Positions 26,101-38,120 of a stretch of 64,000 nucleotides of DNA are shown here, one piece after another. The stretch is taken from contig OZ018418.1 in NCBI GenBank assembly GCA_963969595.1, forward strand, positions 11,971,001 through 12,035,000, given 5' to 3'. The position numbers and the translations under genes were made by a program. The first letter of the stretch is position 1. Every line of letters begins with the position of its first letter. Source of the stretch: Neckera pumila (taxonomy: Eukaryota > Streptophyta > Bryopsida > Hypnales > Neckeraceae). Below the pieces are notes generated by a model. The model ran no database searches. It had not been told where the DNA came from and saw only the letters and a program-made list of their open reading frames with translations.

Positions 26101-29100
26101 CTTACCATAATTACGGGAGCCCAGAGAGAGATGAGTGCTCCTGGATTATTACGGGCTACATTTAAACCAATTTTAAAGTCGTTAGCTCATGCTTATAGCC
26201 CATCAAAATCCATCCAAATCATAAGACATCGTAAAAATTGCTAGTGTCGCACAGTACCATTTGGAAAAAATTCGTGCCATGTGTATATGACTGAACTCTG
26301 CTGCATGATTGCTTTGGTTGGAGCTACAAGAGGCTCGATCTGCAAAATTGCACATCACAACCACACGAACAAACGGGATCAACAACGCAGGATACTATAT
26401 GTTTATGCAAAGTCCCCAGAGCAACAAATGACCTGCATGTATAGCTCGCCGTAGGGTTTACAGCGAGCTATGAGAAATTTAAGTCTAAATTTAAGTCTTC
26501 ACAGATGTGAAACCGGCATGAAAACCCACTTTAAGAACACGGACAAAGAGAGACAAAAAAGTACCTGGATGAAGTAACTAAAAGCAAACTTGCTGGAAAT
26601 CAAGAGAACCCAGAAGAAAGTATATCTGATAGAGTAGGCATGAACAAATAAAATATCAGTTCGACTCTAAGAAAAATAATCTGTAGTTGACACTCATAAG
26701 TCAAAAAATCAAAAAAAAAAAATGCAACGCACATTCGACGAAATCCTGTATGACCAGAATAATCAGCAACCACAACAGAACTGATCACGAAACAAAAGAA
26801 GAATGAGCCACCTAACATGATTTCGTCGACGTCACTACATAACATGCACAAGTAATACTATATAAAACCTCTTATGAGGAAGTAAACTGTTCCAGAAGAA
26901 AAGAGTATTTCCTTGAAATAAGTATTCAATCCAGATAATAATGGAAACCCAGACAAGTTTTAGCACACTGAGATCACAGCCCATTTAACCCAGTAACGCC
27001 CAAATGCATTTTTATATATTTGCACAATTATATTATCTCTGTATGAATGTATTATTTACCTTAATTTCACCAATTTGGACACTAAGAAAGGCTGTTTTTT
27101 GAAGATTCAACCATTACTCGGTTCATCATCCAGAAAATGGTCTTCGGAGCGCCTAGGGGATAAGAATAATAAAGACCTACCAACACATCAAGCGCCTTAC
27201 CCAAGTAGAGCAATCTGGCTCTCATGCATTCCTCGCCCAATGTATAGACGTGGCTGTGGTCGATCAATGAACCACACGGTCAGAACAAACTCCTAAATAT
27301 CAAAGATGGCATGATAGAAGCACCAATTAAAAGGAGTTAACGAACGAATTCACTTGAAACTTCGAAAAAGAAAACAAGAGAAAATGCCACACTTAGAGCA
27401 GGATCCTGCACCTGTGACCACCATAGTAAGACACGAACCACAGTCCAGTTGGAACTTTCTATCCACCTCCGTATCATAGGGAAAAGAAAGAAAAAAGCAC
27501 CAATGAAATTTGGTATCAAGTACACCACGACTGCAGCAACGTATAGATACGAACTTTCCAAACTCTTTCCAAGCCACTTTTGAATTTCGCCAATCAAACC
27601 TTCGGGATTAACCCAAGTACGGGCATAACTGATAGTCAAGACTATGACCCACGCTGCTGAAGTAAGCAGTTTCAAAACAAGTCGAAGCACACCCAACAAC
27701 TTTATACTGCGGAAAGCATGGTAGCAAAAGAAGATGTCCAAGAATGCTGCATAACATCAACAGTACAGAGTGAACAACGTTGTTATAAGTTTGAAAAATT
27801 GACAACACGAAAAGACATATGTAAATAATTCTCAGACTCTAACTTAGAGAAATTTGTATATATCGCTGAAAAGAATTGAGGCCACGCCTGAATGAAATAC
27901 AGCTTGCCTTGAATAAGGCGAAGAATGGACGCAGTGATGAAAATGCTCAGGATTTGCTTGATAACTGCCCCAGTAAATGCATTTTGAAGGTTTGGTCCAA
28001 CATTCCACGCAAGGACTATCATGACCTGCCGAATCAGAAAGAAAATAAATATACGGCTAAACTCGGCAGCGAGAACTGAAAGGAACACATTCCAAGAAGA
28101 CCAAAATCCAATTTACAAGAGCACTTTGAATTTCGTAATTAATATTTAAAAGGGAAATAAAATAACACGGTTCATATCCAATAGTTCAAAGGAATAAGCA
28201 CAGGCACCTGGAGGCCGAGGATGTAGAACGCCCACAAGCGATCAAAACTTCGGAAGAGGTGCCAAAATGATCTGATCTCGACAAAAAAGGATTTGCTTGA
28301 TGATTGATAATCTTTTCCTTGAATATCGTTTGTCTGCAATAATGTTTCGAAGTCAGATTGTGAGATGATCAGCTCACATGGAAAGAAATCAAGAACTCTA
28401 AATAAAGCACACAAGGACATCAGAGTTAAACTTAAACAGCCAGAGCAAACCAAGGTGATCAAGAAAGTGTTTAACATTCTGGTTATCAACTTGATGAAAT
28501 GTTAAATAACTGACGGCAACAATAATGGTCCTTCGCACACTCCGATTCAACGAGGTTTCACCAAAAAACAAGCTCGATGAGAGGCCTTCAACCCTCGCAC
28601 GGAATAAAACAGAAGCAATGCAATAAAAAGGAGGGGGATGGACAGTAGCAGGGCAAACTCTGACGATGTTAGCAAGCAAAAGGTCAGGAATATCAAGAAG
28701 TCCAAAACAAGAATGAAATGTTCCGTACCGAGCTTGATGTTTTGGCTGGAACAAAAAAATCAGCATCAGGTCTCATTGGCCAACCCATCCGAAAGCAGTC
28801 CCCTTTCCTGAAAAGAAAAATTACAAGCATTTAGTCACATGAGAATTATCTGTGACAATATTTTCGTTGACAAGATCTAATCCACATCATCTTCACAATA
28901 GTGAACAGTTTATTCAGATTCACCAGAAGTACTCGTTTAGGTCGTCATAGTTACGCCATGCCGAGTGAGGCGCAGTTCCGTTTCTGTTTTTTAAAGTCTC
29001 CTGAATTACAAGCACAGCAGACCAATTAAAGGTGTCAGCAAGGTCTTCGGCATCTACTGACGTTAACAACAAATCCAGGCTCAGTTAAGAAAGCGATACC

Positions 29101-32100
29101 TAGATGAAAGACAGCTCAGTATCAAACCGAAGTTTTCCATGCTTAAAGTCAGTCGATAGATACCTACCCTAGAGATGACTTTATAAATAGGAGTAACAAT
29201 AAAAGTCAAGAACGACTCGTCTTCTCCACCATAGGCTGGTTTCATATTGTCGCCAGTCACCATACTCACATTTCCCGCAAGCATTCCATGCAGTTCAGAA
29301 GCCATCTGCAACAGTGATCCGATGAACGTCAATCTCAGGAGTCAACGAAACTAGCGGAACAAACGCAGTAGATCCAGTACGAAAGTACACTTTTGCATCT
29401 GATTTTTGCAACTAGACCAAGCGATCATATCTTTTCGGATTCAGGAAGGCAACCAGGCGTAATGCAGTAGCATAGCATCACTCATAAACGAGATTCAGCG
29501 TCCCAAAAGGACAGCGCATTCTATTTAATTTTATGACTTTATAATCTCTAAACCTGAAAGAGCATGTACGTGCATAATCGATATACTCACATGCACATAA
29601 TGAAAGACAGTAACCTCAAAATATTCAGTTCTAAATATACAATTCGATTGTCACATTCCATCAAAAATACAAACTTACATGGTGATATATATAACAAAGA
29701 CATTCTGGCATGAATCGAAGATTTGCAGCTTCTCCCCATACAAGAAGGTAGAGTCCCATGTACAATATTTTGCGCTGTCGTACTTCTTGATGAATCTGCG
29801 GCAACCTGCAAAACACATAGAAAACGTCATTACTCGTCATATCTACTGTACCAAAATACATCAGAAAACAAACGCAACCAAACTCATAGTGCAGAGATAC
29901 TGGTATTTCTGATCTTTTTGATGTCGTTCAACCCAACTTGATAGTACCCTCTCAAGTTCCGTCCGCAAATTGAAAAAATATTATCATTTAGCGTGTGGCA
30001 GGACCAATTCGGGTCTTGCCAAAACATGAGTGTCCAGCTTGAAAATGAAAAGAGTGAAACAGAAATAGAATTACCAGAGATTGTTCTTTCGACCGAGAAA
30101 CTTGCACCAGCTTTTATAATTTTTGAATAATTTGTTCATCACTGCATTAAGAGCTCGATCATCAAGCTGCAAAAGGACAGTAAATCAATTTACAGCAAGC
30201 CAATGTATGTCAATGATAGCAACAATGATGCACTGCTACTTCACACTGAGCATTCAAATGTCAAATGCCACAAGCCAGATGCAAAACTTCCGAATGCAAA
30301 TGACAACGAAGGAAAAACCTTATGCATTGGTTCGGGGCGTGGCAGTAAACGAATGTGCACATTTGCAAGCATTAGAATCAGATGTTCTCGTTGATTTGCC
30401 ACATTATCTTTCTACACAGGCAAAATGATAAATTCAGATCCATTAGAAGGCCTGTAGACTACACCCTAAGACTTGAGGATCTGAATACCCTCACGATGTC
30501 TACGACTCAAGGTATGGCGATAACAGATGAAAATGATAACCATAGAGTGACATCCAAGCCTGAATGCTAGATAAAATAAGGAAAGGACTCAGATGAAGGA
30601 ATTTTATCTCCTAAATTGCTGACAACTAACTAAGCTACCGTTTAAACAGCACTGCTCATGCCAACGTCGAAAGTAGGCACAGAAAGTGAGATGAGAATAT
30701 GGAAATAAGCTCCATTGTTCTCTTTGAATAGCGGTGAAGACAGCCTTTACATGGTCTCTTGGATGACAGCACCGCATCCTAGAGGTAAGCTCAGAATTCT
30801 TTCAAAACAAATTCACTGTTCACAATGCTTTCCTTATTTTATCTAGCAAATACACAAAACGAGCAGTGGCACCAAAAAAATAAAACGTAGCCTTCAACAT
30901 GATTTCACAGGAGTCAAGACTGACAACAAACAAGTACATTCACAAAAATGACCAACACCAACTGAGAAACACTCTTAACTCACATATAACATAAATACTA
31001 CAAATATAACTGCCTGGAGAATCTTAAAGTGCAATTAACAGGCCTTAATCTGAAACAACAACAGCTCAAACACAAGAAGGTATCCCAACCTGAAATCCGA
31101 ACATATCCTGCAACCAGTCAAGGCAATCAAGATCCCCTGCTCTTGAGTGGGGTTCTTTCTCAGTTAGCCACGGCAATCCACGGACATTTCGTAGAGCTTC
31201 CACCGCGGCCTTAACCTGAAATAGTCACAAATAATGAAGCTCTGATTCGCGCATGACAATGACACTCTGCAAGGGCAGTGGATTTACCAAAAGGACGACG
31301 GGCACAATACGATTTACATACCTCATCAAGTTGCATGATAGCCTGTGAGGCACCTGCGGCATCAAGAGGAAGAATATTGTAAGGAACGTATATTTCCTTC
31401 TTCTGCTCCACGTCTGCTGCTGCTGCAATAATCTGCGAAGACGTCACAATCCCAGAAGGAATAACTAACAACTCCGAGCACATCCAAGTAGTAAGCACAA
31501 GAACACAACAAATCATGCGTATGGAAATTGGAAATTTGACGTTTCCTAACTTGATGAAAAGAGTATATGCAAGTAGAAAACCTAGACTTTAAGATAATGC
31601 TCCACAATCCAAACCTCAGTAAACAAGCATCAGGGGATAAAAAAACCTCAGGTGGTGGTTCTTCAGCCTTATCACGATTCACGGCCTTCAAGACCTCGAA
31701 AAGCACAGCTGCTGTTTGATAAGCTCTTGCTAGTTGCGCCCTGCAAAAACGCAAACGTCCACACATTGACCTTCAGACTTGGAGAAAAGCAGAGACGCAT
31801 ATTAATATATGACACTTTCAATAAACAGCAAACTCGACTTGGATGTGGCACTCAAAATTCTGTCAACTTCAAGAATGAAACATGTAAATTTCCAGGTATC
31901 AGAGTTTGACGATGAGAAACACAGTCTGAAACCACATAAAACATTGGGAAAACTTGAAAACCTAAAATCGGCTTTTAATCATATTCCATTTACTAACGAT
32001 CTTGATATCTACAGCATGTCATGCAGTTACGATTGTCAGCTTCAGACACGGTTGTGGGATTCAAAGCTGTTGTTTTGAGGTGTAATAAGTACGATTTTTC

Positions 32101-33425
32101 CTGGAACATTTCCGTCACGGGTTCCGAAAATAAACGAGATATAAAAATTTGGAATTTAAATTTAGGATTTAAGAGTAAAAAAACAATCAATTAGACATTC
32201 GATTAGAAAAAGTGAACGCTACTGTGCTGAGCAGAAACAAGACTAAAAAAAGTTCTCAAAGCTCAAACTTCAAACTCAACTTAGACATTGTAATATAGAG
32301 TGCATCCAGGTGACCAAACAACGTACACCAGCGACTGAAATCCACCTATAACTTACCCAGACACTCGGTCGTGACCAATGTAAGACTTGCAAAAATCAAT
32401 CACAGTCTGAAAGAGTACAATCTGAGTCTCACTGCGATACCATACATAATAACAACTTTATAGAGGAAAAATAGGAAAAAGTTTCTTCAGCAACTACAAA
32501 CCCAAAGATCATCCCAATTGAGCATAGCAGATACAACTGGCAGAAACAGAACATCAGAATTGTATCACAAACCTGTCTGAGTGCTCAGCCCCGTCGAGAG
32601 CCTTCACATAATCATTGTAGTAATTTTGATAGTAGCTTTGAATTTCTCTTGCATCACTCCGTCGATGTCTTAATGCAAGGGTTGGCTCACTATCCTGTGC
32701 ATAGATATCAAAAGCTGATAATCATAATCTGACATAGTTTCGTTAAGTAACCAAAGAGAGTCTCTCGGAGCAATAGTTAGATGTAGAGCCAAAAGTAATA
32801 AGCCTTGAACCTCAAGAGTATACAGGGGTGACAGAGTTAACATTCCTAGACCCTCCCAATTTTAATGCAATTCCCGTGGAGTCTTAAAAGTATCAATAAA
32901 CGAGGTACATCCTGGACTAGTCTAAGACAGACCCTCTCAAGTCTCTGCAGCAAAGCTGTTTTGAATTGTCGAACACCGCGGCCACTGGAAGTAGGATCAA
33001 TACGGTGAGCTTTCTCGAAAGCATGGTAACGACCTGCCATTGGCCACGATTAAAGAACATGTGTCATGTTAATCCAGGAAACTCGAACACGAACTCAAGG
33101 TTAAAATTAAAAATCAAACCGTAGTTGCCATTCCACAGAAGTACATTCACAGATGAAACAAATGTAAAGAGGGGTTCTGAGATACACCGCTGCTAGCATC
33201 TCCTACATCAAATACCAATTCAGAGTGATACGCACATAGGTAAGCAACCCTGGCACTCGAAGCCTCGATCTCATTAGCAACTCGTAGGATAGGAGCAATG
33301 GATGCCAATGAAGACGGTACCACCTCACTATCAAAAACCTCTGTAAGCCCACCAGCAGTATACGTCCGGGATAGACGTCGGGGCAGATCTGCAGCCCCGG
33401 ACTCAAGCCTTCCGCCAGAGGCCAT
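17127..33425 (-). CDS. CALS5: Callose synthase (1,3-beta-glucan synthase, GT48), CALS5/GSL2-like
   Basis: This plasma-membrane enzyme polymerises UDP-glucose into callose. I spliced 42 exons whose lengths sum to 5,802 nt, i.e. 1,933 codons plus stop, with all junctions in phase. Exons (5' to 3'): 33425-33236, 33033-32933, 32694-32573, 31740-31647, 31432-31322, 31215-31090, 30411-30319, 30166-30075, 29805-29679, 29305-29168, 29000-28924, 28807-28729, 28333-28208, 28025-27908, 27746-27412, 27253-27201, 26625-26565, 26339-26258, 26155-26106, 25989-25903, 25698-25573, 25381-25284, 24941-24857, 24432-24266, 24104-23981, 23872-23760, 23313-23181, 23044-22893, 22637-22528, 22305-22168, 22012-21944, 21655-21466, 21295-21064, 20870-20755, 20438-20355, 20157-20045, 19822-19593, 19304-18697, 18598-18409, 18260-18210, 18034-17852, 17354-17127. 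An in-frame TAA at 33441-33443 supports the start. Domains: Vta1-like N-terminus ([20 protein letters not shown]), FKS1 domain near residues 320-430 ([19 protein letters not shown]), a first membrane cluster near 470-740, the glucan-synthase domain near 1120-1750 with KYRATGRGF (RXTG) near 1620, a second membrane cluster near 1505-1900, and C-terminus [10 protein letters not shown]. Length matches the family (about 1,920-1,950). [19 protein letters not shown] and [12 protein letters not shown] favour the CALS5 clade, which builds the callose wall of spores and pollen. All but one intron are GT-AG. Confidence 0.95.
27747..27907 (-). other. GC-AG intron (intron 14 of the callose synthase gene)
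   Basis: The only donor that keeps phase is CAAG|GCAAGC; the acceptor is TATGCAG|CATTC. Joining them gives RLIQAFLDIFF, which matches the conserved callose synthase sequence. The in-frame alternatives GT at GC|GTGG and CT|GTAT break the reading frame. The donor fits the usual GC-donor consensus AG|GCAAGY. Confidence 0.85.
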
Positions 33426-33940
33426 TGCCGCCTCACAAGATTAAGGTGCTTTGGTTTCTAAAGTCATAAGAAACAGAAGTTCAGCGCACTACTGATAGGA
33501 AAAACCACCAACGAATATCTCAGTAATAAATAATATTATAGACAGAAACTGTAAGTGTTCAATCTTCTCTTCCTTGCGCATCCAGGGATGTTGTGAATAC
33601 ATGAATCAACAAGACGAAACATTCTGAATTTCACATGTACGTAAGCAGGGAAAGTACACTCCAATGTGGGACGAAAGGGCTTCAGTCGCCGGCTCGCCGA
33701 TGCCGCAAAGGGCGAAACGCGATGGAGGAAACGTCCCGATTCTTAGAGTCCCATATCAAGCACTTGCCTCTCACCTCAATCAATCATATCCCCAAGAAAT
33801 CATCGTTTAGAAGACGCGATCTTCGACAATCAGCAAGAGCCCCAAACCGCACCTGCAAGTCGCGTAAACGACTAGAGCCGGATCAGCAAAGCGCCACTGC
33901 TCAGCCAACGAACACCAAAGGATGGAGCAAATAAAGACCA
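33426..33940 (-). promoter_or_regulatory. Probable 5' UTR and promoter-proximal region of the callose synthase gene
   Basis: Upstream of the start, 33640-33940 is distinctly richer in G, C and CpG than its surroundings. On the minus strand it holds GACTTGCAG|GTGCGG, a possible 5'-UTR donor, and TTTAG just upstream of the coding exon could be the matching acceptor. No TATA box is convincing. The exact transcription start cannot be read from sequence alone. Confidence 0.4.
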
Positions 33941-34624
33941 TCGCACGGAGCCGCCAGGCCATTAAGGCTCTTACTTGAATGTACAGCATGTACAGTACTG
34001 TAGAGTATGGTCCAAAACAATTCGAATTTTGAATCCAAACTATCAACTTTGAAAACCTCTTGTAGGCTCAAAAATTCATGGGCTATAAGGTAGGAGGCTC
34101 TAAAAGCGAACATTTAAGGGCTGGTCCGCCTTTTTCTTAGGATTGCATGAATAGAAATATTTTTCACTCAGTTTTCAGAGAAAGAAAAATGGATGCCAAA
34201 CGTAACTCAAGTGGTTTCATATTTTTTGAAGCATTTTTGAATTAGTTATGAATTTCCTAAGATTTCTATTGTAGGTACCTATTCGTGACCCTAGGTCTTC
34301 CAAAATGCGTCCACATTCAACTTCTAAAGTGATTTGAGGAAATCAAGGCCAATGATTGGTTATTGCAATAAAGAATACTTTTGGGGGTAAGGGGGTGGGG
34401 GTGGGGGTCAATCAATGATAAAGTGGTTCATTTCAAGACTAACCCATATCTATTCAAAACCATTTTGTAGGGTTGATTTGAAGAAGCCGATCGCTTTTAG
34501 AGCAGACTACCTTAAATCCTGTTGGTAGAGTGTAGTTTAGAAATTAATAGGTTTACACTACAAAATCATAGTATCATAAAATAATAATAAAAATATATAA
34601 CAGAGTGTCCACCATACTTCTTCG
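33941..34624. other. Intergenic, upstream of the callose synthase gene
   Basis: No gene is visible. A G-rich run (GGGGGTAAGGGGGTGGGGG) lies near 34383-34407 and could form a G-quadruplex; otherwise the sequence is AT-rich. Confidence 0.45.
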
Positions 34625-34880
34625 TACTCCCTCCATTCCAAAATGATTATCCACTTTAAATGCCATATTTTTTAAGGTGGCTTTGAATAGGTCAAAAAAA
34701 ATCTTTCTTGTGGCTAATTTTATTTGTTGCAATAAACACATGCAATATTCTTCACTGATTCTAGTGATAAAAAATTTGGAACCTTTCTTGCTTATGTTTT
34801 TCACAGTATAATCAATGAAATTGGCTCAAAAAAATATCAACAAAATTGTGGACAATTATTTTGAGACGAAGGGAATAGTA
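34625..34880. mobile_element. Stowaway-like MITE (256 bp including TA ends)
   Basis: The left end is TACTCCCTCCATTCCAAAAT. The right end in reverse complement is TACTATTCCCTTCGTCTCAA, and both continue into ATGATTATCCAC or AATAATTGTCCAC. The CTCCCTCC terminal motif, size and TA target fit the Stowaway (Tc1/mariner-type) MITE class known from plants. It is non-coding. Confidence 0.8.
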
Positions 34881-34924
34881 TACTTTGTGGGATTGGCAGA
34901 CTCCTCCATCCTAGGGATCTTTAA

Positions 34925-35205
34925 GACATCACAAAGTTTAGACCCTACAGTTTGTCAACAGTTATCATGTGATTATTGTTGTTTCATGCGTTCGCACATT
35001 AATCACAATTTATAGCATCATTACAATGCATTACTTCGCTTTGTTATCGCATCGTTACAATGCATTACTTGCAAGTGCATCATAACAATGCAAAGTGATG
35101 CACCGTAGTGATGCAATAAATTATAATTAACGTGCAAATCCATGAAACAACGATAACCACATGATAAGTACTGACAAACCGTAGGGTCCAATCTTTGTAA
35201 TGGAC
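34925..35205. repeat. Large inverted repeat, second MITE-like element
   Basis: The left arm (GACCCTACAGTTTGTCAACA, TTATCATGTGATTATTGTTG, TTTCATGCG) pairs with the right arm (CATGAAACAACGATAACCAC, ATGATAAGTACTGACAAACC, GTAGGGTCC). The arms are about 90-100 bp. The centre carries short repeats of GCATCGTTACAATGCATTAC type. It lies 45 bp from the Stowaway-like element and looks unrelated to it. Confidence 0.8.
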
Positions 35206-37933
35206 ATCCAAAACACACATCTTAGAAGACTATCCAATTCTATGTCTTAGTCCCAAAATCAAAGGCCTCCAATCTTTTTATTGGAATAACTTTGAACTCC
35301 AAATTCAAAATTATAATGCAAGTCTATTTTCGTGATCCACTCTTTTTATATAGATCACTATGGACTGTTCATTTTCTAAAATGTAACAAACATTGGAGAA
35401 GTTATAGCCTTGTCAAGATCTGAATCCTTGGAAGGTGTAACTCTTGGAGACTCTATCTTCTTTAAATGTCCAAAACTTTAATTGCCCAGCTCAGGTCTTC
35501 ATGAACCTTAGTATTCTAGATATTTTATCTCTTTAGCTTTTGAGTTATATTTGTAGAAATCTTGTCTCATTAGCTTTCCAACTATATGCGACGTGTCCTA
35601 TTTAGAGACTTCCAACTTAGATCTTTAAATTTTTTGAACTCATAGGCCCGTTTTTTCACTAGCTTTCCAAACATATATAGCACACCATTCAATTCACCCT
35701 GATTAGAGGGCTCAACGCTCTATTTGCTTGAGACTCCACATTTCTCTCACCTCATCTCTTTGTAAGGCTTGGAGAGTCACCTTTAATGTCCCCCTGCTCA
35801 CCAAGGTGGCACATGCATGCCTTATAGTGAAGGTCGTGACAAAAATGGTCAAGTACAGAACATTCAAGAGTACTCTTCAATGTTTTTGCATTTCATCCTA
35901 CTTGCATGCTTTTTTACAATCTTACTCTTACTCTTACTAAATAATGTTCTATACATCATGGTGCTCAATCTAACTCTGTATGCGTTCATCAATTGATTTT
36001 GCAACAATAGAAATATTTGTCTGAGTTCTACAAGGTCAACAACAACAACTCTCTTCTATACTAGCTAACTTCTTGTAATATTATTCACCATAATGCAATG
36101 AAATTTGATGTTCCACTGTCTAAACCTTTAACCATAAACGCGCGGCGGCCATTTTTTGGTCAATAAATGACACAGAATCCTTCTATATAGGACAAAAGTA
36201 CAACTACTCATCCTTGAAATTTTGTCTAAAAAAGGGAGGTCTTTGTAGTTTGTAAGCTCCCAATTTGTCACTACAGATTTTTAGTTTTATATATTTTTAT
36301 TTCTTGCAATTTAAATTAAAATATTTTACAAGAAAACCCTCAAAAAGTGTAAAACCAAAATATGTATGTTACAAGTCAATATAGCATTTGGTCTACAATA
36401 GATTGTTATATCTAAAATCATATCCAAATATCCTGTAAATAGGTTGGAAACTAGAATTAGTGGGAATTGAAAAATTTGAGTAATGTTGCCTAAAATGGCC
36501 CTAAACCTACTATGTACATGACTAATTATGGATAATTAATTTGAAAGAACCTTAAGATGATTTCTAAGTCAATTCATAAAGATAAACTTTAGTTTTTTTC
36601 ATTGTATTGAAGAAATAGCGAAAATTTCAATTGTTAGATTGAAAAGTTACCACCTCAAGACGGACCAATGAAGGAAATCTATTGCTAAAGGATAGTGATC
36701 CAAGGTTGAAATCATGATAGACTCAACGATAAAATCAAATTGTGAAGATTCTCCTCTATGTGGATGATTCCTTGATTATCAATGCATTAAAGAGGAAGTG
36801 AGATTTTATCATCCTTCTTCAAATGTGCAAAGTAAAAATATGAGCTTGCACATCTTATATATAATTTTATGAAAGGTTCCACAAAAAAATTTAGAGTTTT
36901 CTGACTTGCAGAAGATGTTGTTTTGGATGGTCAACAACCCAAACCTTTGATAGAAAATTCCTAGAAATTATTCAGATAGCGATTAAATTTCACAAAATAT
37001 TAAGCTAACTTTTTAAATATTAATGAAATGCCATTACCAAAAATTTGAGCCCTCCAAAGGGCCGCATAAGGGCTCTACATATTGTCTCCAGAGCTAGAAA
37101 TGCGCCACTGCTATTGGATGCTGGATCCAGGAAATTAGTAAAAAAATTTGGTGGAAACTTAAAAAATTCGCGCGTGGAGACAAAAGTAAAGCCATTGGTA
37201 GAACTAATGCCTTCATTGGAGCGTCCAAGTCACTTCTCGCATCTCAGAGACCTCAAAAAATGAGCGCTAGAATCACATTTGGCTTTGACAAATGATGTGC
37301 TGTCACCAACGCAAGGATTAAAACCTCTTTAAATAATGGAGGGCCCGCACTAAAAAATGGAGGGCAAGGAAGGACAAAACCTTCTTGATGAGTGCATTGC
37401 ACTTTCTCCCAATATGAAAATGGGTAGTCGTTGATAGGGTACACTTAAAAGTTGTCATGACTCCAAGTGAAGTTGGAGTCACATACCCATTTTGCCCAAG
37501 TACCATTTAGAGACTTCGAGTATTCTCCATGATTTTAGTGGAGGCTTCATCCACAGACTGCTCTTTTCTATAGATGACGGATCAACCGAGCGGATGATCT
37601 TGGATGAATCAGAGCGGCATGAGACTAGAGTTTGTTAATGACCTCTTCTTGATTCAAACGCCAAGTGGATGGTGGCGCCAAAGCTGGCATTGCCACATGG
37701 ATTTTGATTGAATCCAACTAGGGTGTAGATGAGATAAAATGAGCCAAAGTCAACATCCTATGGTTAGTTTTAATGGCTGGTTTTAACTAGGACTTGGATG
37801 AGCTCGCTGGTTTTAATGATTAGGACTTGGATGAGCTGTGCGTGCAGTGAATGTGCAGCGCCACATTTGAACTCCCTGACACAAACCAACTACTTTTTTG
37901 TCTCACAGGTCCCGCTCAAGTCTCACTGACGTT
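35206..37933. other. AT-rich intergenic DNA
   Basis: No coding sequence longer than chance expectation and no family signal. A partial internal duplication around 37740-37840 repeats GGTTTTAA and TAGGACTTGGATGAGCT. Confidence 0.5.
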
Positions 37934-38120
37934 GTCTAGTATGATCGTGTCTATATCAGTTCCAATGCGCTGCATTTTCACGATGTACAATTGCCGAATT
38001 TGGGTGCTTTGTTCTTGATGTTCCTAGCTTGAAGGTTTTGCTAGCAATCGCTAGGTTCAAGGTCTAGTTTGATTGTGTCTGTATCAGTTCCAGTGCGCCG
38101 CATTTTCACGGCGTACAATT
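37934..38120. repeat. Direct repeat, two 59-bp copies
   Basis: 37934-37992 and 38062-38120 share GTCTAGT-TGAT-GTGTCT-TATCAGTTCCA-TGCGC-GCATTTTCACG-GTACAATT with a few differences. The pair ends 76 bp before the ATG of the decayed gene at 38196, so it may lie in its promoter or leader. Confidence 0.8.

Noticed and set aside
32346..32440. Possible extra callose synthase exon reading [19 protein letters not shown]
   Set aside because: Direct joining of exon 3 (ends 32573) to exon 4 (starts 31740) keeps phase and gives the conserved [12 protein letters not shown]. The extra segment has no counterpart in the family.
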